NCBI RefSeq assembly: GCF_000154725.1
Contig: NZ_DS544873.1
Coordinates: 2,679,397 to 2,743,396, forward strand
Length of the DNA stretch: 64,000 bases
Source: Kordia algicida OT-1
GTDB lineage: Bacteria > Bacteroidota > Bacteroidia > Flavobacteriales > Flavobacteriaceae
Reading direction: 5' to 3'
In this document: positions 58,792 to 64,000 of the stretch, piece by piece
Layout of the letters: the number at the start of each line of letters is the position of its first letter
How positions within the stretch are numbered: position 1 is the first letter of the stretch
Translations under genes and position numbers: made by a program
Notes under the pieces: model-generated
What the model saw: only the letters and a program-made list of their open reading frames with translations
Told to the model about the DNA's origin: nothing
The model's database searches: none

Positions 58792-61700
58792 ATGAGAACA
58801 AAGTTTAGTGGAATTCTAACGCTATTCCTAGCGTTATTTGTGCAAATTCTGTTTGCACAACAACAGACTGTCTCAGGTACAGTAACCGATGACACCGGTA
58901 TGCCGTTACCAGGAGCAACTGTTTTGATTAAAGGTACAACCACAGGTAAAACTACTGATTTCGATGGTAATTATTCTATCAAAGCTAACAACGGGCAAAC
59001 GCTTGTATTTAGTTATGTTGGATTTACTACTCAAGAAATTAAAGTATCATCTGCGACTATCAATGTACAGTTAAAACAAGGTGAAGCTTTAGAAGCTGTA
59101 ACAGTTGTCGCTTATGGCGGTGCTGTAAACAGTGCTAAAGTAGCCTCTGCGATTGCAACAGTAGATGGATCAACTATCGAACAAGTTCCTATTAACTCAT
59201 TAGACCAGGTACTTCAAGGTGCTGCGGCTGGGGTTAGTGTGAACACAGGTTCAGGTCAACCAGGTCAATCAGGTACGATTATCATTAGAGGTCGTAACTC
59301 GTTACAAGGTGATGTAGAGCCGTTATTCGTTATTGATGGTGTACCAGTAGATCAAGATAACTTTAGAAGTTTAAACCAAAATGACATCGAATCTTTATCT
59401 GTATTAAAAGATGCAGCTGCTACCGCAATTTATGGTAACAGAGGATCTGGTGGTGTAGTAATTGTTACTACTAAAAAAGGTAAAAAAGGTTCTGGAATTA
59501 ACATCCAGTACAGAACACTTTACGGTGTTGCTGTAAAGCCAAAGACAAGATTTGAAGTGATGAACGCAAGTCAGTTCTTAAACTTTCAAAGAGATTTATT
59601 ACCAGGTAACCAATTTGGAGACTCTTTAACAGATACTCAAATTGCTGCTATTTCAGCTCAAACAAATACTAACTGGTCAGATATATTCTTCCAACAAGGA
59701 ACAACATTATCTCACGAATTAAGTGTTTCTACTGGTAATGAAAACACAAGTTCATATACTTCTTTACAGTACTATAAGCAAGAAGGTATTACGTTAGGTA
59801 GTGATTTAAAGCGTTTCTCTTTCAGAAATAACTTCAACGGAAGTTCTGATAGTAAGAAATTCAACTATGCTACTACATTAACGTTAAACTACTCTGTAAA
59901 CAACTTTATCGTTGATGCAACAAGAGGAAACAATACTGGTGGTCAGTTAGACAACCCGTTCATTGTACCTTACATTGGATTACCTTACTTATCTCCTTAC
60001 AATCCTGATGGAAGCATCAATATTGTAGGTACGCAATTAAGTGGAGCATTAAATCCTGATGGATCTGTAAATGCAAGTGGAGCTAACGGATTTGTTAACA
60101 CTCCATACTTAGCATTAAACACAGCTAGATTAGGAACGGATCAAGAAACTGAATTTAAAGCAGTAGGTAGTATTTCTGCAGATTACAACTTTGCGAAAAA
60201 CTTAACTGTTGGAGGTTCTGTTGGTATTGATTACACAAATATTGAATCATTATTCATAACTCCTCCAGGAAGTATTAGAGGTTTAATTACTCCTAACCAA
60301 GCTTCTGAGGAAAAAGGTACTCAATTTGAGAACTTCTTTAGAGATGCAAACTTTATTACGAATGCATTCATTAGATACCAAAATGATATTACAGACAAGT
60401 TAAACTTAACTGCTAGTATCTACGGAGAGTACAACTACTCTAATACGCAAAATGCAAATTTCCAAGCTTTTGGTTTGAACCCAGCTTTACCAGGATCAGG
60501 AAGTGGTTTTACTGCAGGAAACACTGCTGAATTCCCATCTGATACAAACGGTGATGGTGTTGATGATCCAGAAGATCAAGTTTTCAACTACATTCCAACT
60601 GTAGGTTCTTCAGAAACTGAAATCGCTTTAGCTTCTGTATTCGCAACAGTAGGTTTAGATTGGGACGGAAAATATGGTATTGACGCGACAATCAGACGTG
60701 ATAAAACATCTCGTTTCCCTAAAAACCCAACAGGTACTTTCTGGTCTGTAGCAGGTAGATGGAATATCGACAACGAAGACTTTATGAGTGATGTAGATTT
60801 CATTTCTACTTTAAAACTTAGAGCAAGTTACGGAGTTGTAGGTAACCAAAACGTAGGAAGCCGTTACCAAGGTCTTCAAACTGTTAATGCTGGACCAAGC
60901 TACCAGTTAGGTACAGGATATACTTTAGGTACTTTAGTTGATGAAAACATCAAATGGGAAACTTCTAATCAGTTAAACGTTGGTTTAAGTTTTGGATTCT
61001 GGAATAACAGATTATCTGGGGAGTTAGATTTCTATAGAAACTTAACAAAAGACTTATTCTCTCAGAAATTATTATCTGTTGCAGGAACAGGATACAACCA
61101 AGTTACTGCAAACGTTGCAGACATGAGTAACACAGGTGTTGATTTACAGATTTCTTACGATTTATTAAGAAAGTCTCAAACAAACCCTTGGTCTGTTAGA
61201 ATTCACGGTAATGGTAACTACAACAAAAATAAAGTTGAAAAATTACCTGGTGGATTTACAGGTAACAACTTACGTGTAGCAGAAGGATTTGCAGCTAACA
61301 CATGGCACCAAGTAAGATGGGCAGGAGTTGATCCATCAAACGGACAGCCACTGTACTATGACATAAACGGAAACATTACAAATGTTTTTGATCCAAATGA
61401 CGCAGTATACTTAGATAAAAACTTCGATCCTACTTACACTGGAGGTTTTGGAGCTGATATATCTTACAAAGGATTCACATTAAGTACTTTATTCTCATTT
61501 GTAGCAGACAGATATAGACAAAATAGTTCATTAGCGATTGTAGAGGATGCAGGATTAGCAGGATTTGCTAACCAGTCTACTACTTTATTAAACGCATGGA
61601 CTACTCCAGGACAAGTAACTGACATTCCTGCTTTATCATTCGGAGGTTTACGTGCAGTTGATGGAGATCGTTATATCGAGGATGCATCATTCTTACGTTT

Positions 61701-61908
61701 AAGAAACATTACATTATCATACACAGTTGATTCTAAAATTTTAGAAAAAACAAATATCTTATCTGGGATGAGAGTTTACGTTCAAGGTACAAACCTTGCA
61801 ACATGGACAAAATGGAGAGGATTTGATCCTGAAAGTAACCAGAGTACTGGTTTCTTCGACTATCCAGTTCCAAGAACTTTCTCTTTAGGATTTGACTTAA
61901 ACTTTTAA
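58792..61908 (+). CDS. SusC/RagA-type TonB-dependent transporter
   Basis: 1038 residues. Signal peptide MRTKFSGILTLFLALFVQ, carboxypeptidase-regulatory-like domain (VSGTVTDDTGMPLPGATVLIKG), plug (VPINSLDQVLQGAAAGVSVNTGSG, PLFVIDGVPVDQ, GSGGVVIVTTKKGKKG) and barrel ending TFSLGFDLNF. Outer-membrane importer paired with the SusD 10 nt downstream. Similar in domain layout to copy 1 but divergent in the barrel, so it probably takes a different substrate. Confidence 0.96.
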   Translation: MRTKFSGILTLFLALFVQILFAQQQTVSGTVTDDTGMPLPGATVLIKGTTTGKTTDFDGNYSIKANNGQTLVFSYVGFTTQEIKVSSATINVQLKQGEALEAVTVVAYGGAVNSAKVASAIATVDGSTIEQVPINSLDQVLQGAAAGVSVNTGSGQPGQSGTIIIRGRNSLQGDVEPLFVIDGVPVDQDNFRSLNQNDIESLSVLKDAAATAIYGNRGSGGVVIVTTKKGKKGSGINIQYRTLYGVAVKPKTRFEVMNASQFLNFQRDLLPGNQFGDSLTDTQIAAISAQTNTNWSDIFFQQGTTLSHELSVSTGNENTSSYTSLQYYKQEGITLGSDLKRFSFRNNFNGSSDSKKFNYATTLTLNYSVNNFIVDATRGNNTGGQLDNPFIVPYIGLPYLSPYNPDGSINIVGTQLSGALNPDGSVNASGANGFVNTPYLALNTARLGTDQETEFKAVGSISADYNFAKNLTVGGSVGIDYTNIESLFITPPGSIRGLITPNQASEEKGTQFENFFRDANFITNAFIRYQNDITDKLNLTASIYGEYNYSNTQNANFQAFGLNPALPGSGSGFTAGNTAEFPSDTNGDGVDDPEDQVFNYIPTVGSSETEIALASVFATVGLDWDGKYGIDATIRRDKTSRFPKNPTGTFWSVAGRWNIDNEDFMSDVDFISTLKLRASYGVVGNQNVGSRYQGLQTVNAGPSYQLGTGYTLGTLVDENIKWETSNQLNVGLSFGFWNNRLSGELDFYRNLTKDLFSQKLLSVAGTGYNQVTANVADMSNTGVDLQISYDLLRKSQTNPWSVRIHGNGNYNKNKVEKLPGGFTGNNLRVAEGFAANTWHQVRWAGVDPSNGQPLYYDINGNITNVFDPNDAVYLDKNFDPTYTGGFGADISYKGFTLSTLFSFVADRYRQNSSLAIVEDAGLAGFANQSTTLLNAWTTPGQVTDIPALSFGGLRAVDGDRYIEDASFLRLRNITLSYTVDSKILEKTNILSGMRVYVQGTNLATWTKWRGFDPESNQSTGFFDYPVPRTFSLGFDLNF
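58817..58860 (+). other. tandem stem-loops in the susC2 signal-peptide codons
   Basis: Stem 1: taacgcta (58817-58824)/tagcgtta (58829-58836), loop ttcc. Stem 2: ttgtgcaaa (58838-58846)/tttgcacaa (58852-58860), loop ttctg, nine perfect pairs. The codon offsets equal those of copy 1. Confidence 0.6.
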
Positions 61909-61918
61909 AAAATAAAAA

Positions 61919-63343
61919 ATGAAAAAATATTTTCTAATACCAATTATTGTTACCTTACTTTTCACAGTAAGTTGTGATGATCAATTAGAACGTTTTCCGG
62001 TAGATAGTTTGGTTGAAGAAACCGCTTATCAGAGTGTATCTGACTTAGAATCTGGATTACGTGGAGCTATCAATAGTATAAACCGTGGAGGTGGTCAAGC
62101 TAGTTTAATCGCTTTTAACTCCATCTTTACAGACAATACCAGACTCGGTGGAGACAATGGTGGACAACAATTAAACTTGTTAAACCAAATTTTAAACTCT
62201 CAAACAGGGGACCAAGGAACTTGGGCTGACAGATACAATGCTATAAACAACTTTAACCGTGTTTTAGCTGGAGCTGCGGCAATCACGCCTGGTGCTGATG
62301 AAACTGATGCTTACAACAATGTATTAGCACAGTGCTATGCTTTTAGAGCTTACTTACACCACGATTTATTAACATACTATGCTGAGGATAACATGAATCC
62401 TTCTGCTTTAGGTGTTTACTATCAAAATACAGTTTCTACTTCTGATTTCCCAGCAAGACAAACTGTTGGAGAAGCATTAACAGAAATTGACAATGATCTT
62501 ACGTTAGCTGCTAGTTTAATACCTGCTAGTGCAACTGATAAGAACTATGTTACGGCAGACTTTATTACTTTCTTAAGAGCAAGAGTTGCTTTATATAGTG
62601 GAGATTATAACACTGCTATCGCAAATGCAAATACTTTAATTGCTAGTTATTCATTAGCTAACCAAGCTCAGTATACTGCAATGTTCAATGGAGACACTGA
62701 CACTACAGAGGTAATCTTTAAGTTTGACAATGTACAAGGAAACAACAGTAATATCGCTTTCAACTGGATCTTTACAGGTACAGGAGGAAACTTCATCGAA
62801 ATGTCTACTGAATTATTTGGTCTTTTCCAAGCTGGAGATGTTCGTCGTACTGTAAATGTTGATCCTTCAAGTGATCCAGGTGCTTCACCTCCTGTATTAG
62901 TTATTGGTAAGTACCCTGCAGGTGCAGATACTAACTATATCAATGACTACAAAGCAATGAGACTTTCTGAAATGTATTTAGTTAGAGCTGAAGCTAACGC
63001 TAGAAAAGCGGCTCCAGATTTCGCAGCAGCAGCAGCGGATATTGCAGCAATCAGATCTGCTAGATTTGGATCTCCTCAAACTGTTGCTACTTATACTTCT
63101 TTAAATGAAGCAATTACTAGCATCAAAGCTGAGAGCAGACTAGAATTTTGTTTTGAAGCAAAAAGATATATTGATATTCAGAGATATAAGAATATCTTAA
63201 ATGAAGGTATCGAAAGAGATGCTCCTGATTGTCAAGGAGGTATTCCTTGTTCACTTCCAGTATCGTCTCCGAAATTTATTTTCCCGGTACCGCAAGCTGA
63301 AATAAATGCTAACCCTAACATGGTCCAAAACTCTGGATACTAA
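61919..63343 (+). CDS. SusD/RagB-like outer-membrane lipoprotein
   Basis: 474 residues with lipobox LFTVSC (Cys19). SusD/RagB fold with N-terminal TPR segment (LVEETAYQSVSDLESGLRGAINSIN), LHHDLLTYYAEDN and C-terminal YLVRAEANARK, EFCFEAKRYIDIQRYK. Partner of the second SusC. Confidence 0.96.
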   Translation: MKKYFLIPIIVTLLFTVSCDDQLERFPVDSLVEETAYQSVSDLESGLRGAINSINRGGGQASLIAFNSIFTDNTRLGGDNGGQQLNLLNQILNSQTGDQGTWADRYNAINNFNRVLAGAAAITPGADETDAYNNVLAQCYAFRAYLHHDLLTYYAEDNMNPSALGVYYQNTVSTSDFPARQTVGEALTEIDNDLTLAASLIPASATDKNYVTADFITFLRARVALYSGDYNTAIANANTLIASYSLANQAQYTAMFNGDTDTTEVIFKFDNVQGNNSNIAFNWIFTGTGGNFIEMSTELFGLFQAGDVRRTVNVDPSSDPGASPPVLVIGKYPAGADTNYINDYKAMRLSEMYLVRAEANARKAAPDFAAAAADIAAIRSARFGSPQTVATYTSLNEAITSIKAESRLEFCFEAKRYIDIQRYKNILNEGIERDAPDCQGGIPCSLPVSSPKFIFPVPQAEINANPNMVQNSGY

Positions 63344-63362
63344 TAACTAAAAAAAGAAAGTA

Positions 63363-64000
63363 ATGAAAAAAATCGCAATACTTTTCATAGGTGCTTTGTT
63401 TATGTTCACATCATGTGAGGAGACGCAATCACCAATATATGATGGTAGCCAAACATTGGCTTACTTTAATGGAACTTCTTCTACATTAGAAGTTGAGATC
63501 AACGATACTAACACTGTAGATATTTCTGTAGGAGTTAGTACTACATCATCAACTGACAGAACTGTAATGGTTTCTGTTGATGCTGACAATACAAGTGCTA
63601 CAAGTGGAATGTACTCATTCTCATCTACCGTAACAATTCCTGCTAATGAGTTTTTTGGAACTTTAACAGTAACAGGTATCGATGACGGATTAACTACTGC
63701 TGGAGAAACTTTATCATTAAAGATTGATTCTGTTGACGGTGGTGTCGGAAGTTCTCAAGTACACACTGTATCTTTAGTAGAAATTTGTCCTATTGCTCCA
63801 ACATTTGCAACAGGAATGTACAACTTAAACTTTGTATCAGGTGGTATCGGTGCTGCTGGATTTGCTCCAGCTTTAGGTACTGGAATTACTGTTGAGTTAG
63901 TTGGTGGAGCTGCATCAACTGAAAGAACATTCAACGTAAAATGCTACCCAAGCTTTGGTTTTGCTAACCCACCAGTTGATTTTTCTTTCAGCTTGGTATG
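63363..64000 (+). CDS. lipoprotein, SusE position (partial, runs off the window)
   Basis: At least 212 codons from the ATG at 63363 (MKKIAILFIGALFMFTSCEETQ; Cys at the lipobox), with no stop before the window end. Early mature residues (TLAYFNGTSSTLEVEINDTNTVDISVGVST ... DGLTTAGETLSLKI) look like a Calx-beta or Ig-type sandwich. Surface accessory of the second SusCD pair; the end is missing. Confidence 0.85.
   Translation, partial: MKKIAILFIGALFMFTSCEETQSPIYDGSQTLAYFNGTSSTLEVEINDTNTVDISVGVSTTSSTDRTVMVSVDADNTSATSGMYSFSSTVTIPANEFFGTLTVTGIDDGLTTAGETLSLKIDSVDGGVGSSQVHTVSLVEICPIAPTFATGMYNLNFVSGGIGAAGFAPALGTGITVELVGGAASTERTFNVKCYPSFGFANPPVDFSFSLV

Overview
The window is about 64 kb of low-GC chromosome from a Bacteroidota bacterium, almost certainly a member of the Flavobacteriaceae. 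Four things point there. SusC/SusD pairs and proteins with type IX secretion (T9SS) C-terminal sorting domains are present. The best promoter matches the Bacteroidota consensus TTTG-N19-TAnnTTTG. Start codons generally lack Shine-Dalgarno sequences and sit behind A/T-rich leaders. The gene order rpsL...rplQ, carA, eno, gltA is also a plausible flavobacterial one. A marine, polymer-using relative of genera such as Kordia would fit, but the genus cannot be fixed from the sequence alone.

Layout. 1-9.8 kb (mostly minus strand): a LytS/LytR-type two-component pair with an SH3-domain secreted protein, an unrecognised lipoprotein, two very small ORFs, a plus-strand CBM9-like protein without a signal peptide, and a cupin/lipoprotein pair. 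9.8-19.8 kb: a YjgR/DUF853 HerA-like ATPase, a secreted T9SS lysyl-endopeptidase-like protease, a DUF2059 protein, argS, an Rrf2 regulator, a small membrane protein and a secreted protein of unknown function. 19.9-31.3 kb: two pentein-fold (arginine/citrulline-type) hydrolases flanking a putative outer-membrane barrel, gltA, a three-gene transglutaminase-like/DUF350/unknown operon, eno, carA and an FkbM methyltransferase. 31.5-48.8 kb: the str, S10, spc and alpha ribosomal clusters joined in one minus-strand array of 32 genes, rpsL through rplQ, including rpmD and rpmJ. 49-64 kb (plus strand): an Omp85-type outer-membrane protein, then two SusCD loci. The first has a downstream lipoprotein and an arylsulfotransferase-like T9SS cargo; the second has a downstream lipoprotein cut by the window end.

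How the parts work together. The ribosomal array and the metabolic genes are housekeeping. The right-hand SusCD loci look like outer-membrane uptake systems, but no glycoside hydrolase, lyase or sulfatase lies beside them, so the substrate is unknown. Convergent and operon ends are marked by clear hairpin terminators, listed individually.

The most interesting non-genic signals are four. Two intergenic copies of a ~180 bp structured repeat exist, one carrying two insertions. A 249 bp gap inside the S10 operon is crowded with palindromes, including a terminator-like hairpin followed by a promoter-like box. The two susC genes share a leader block of about 50 nt. In both susC genes, two consecutive stem-loops occupy the same codons of the signal-peptide region with base-pair-preserving substitutions. 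The best candidate for an undescribed protein system is the transglutaminase-like/DUF350/unknown operon at 24.6-26.6 kb. No tRNA, rRNA, CRISPR array, insertion sequence or prophage was seen.
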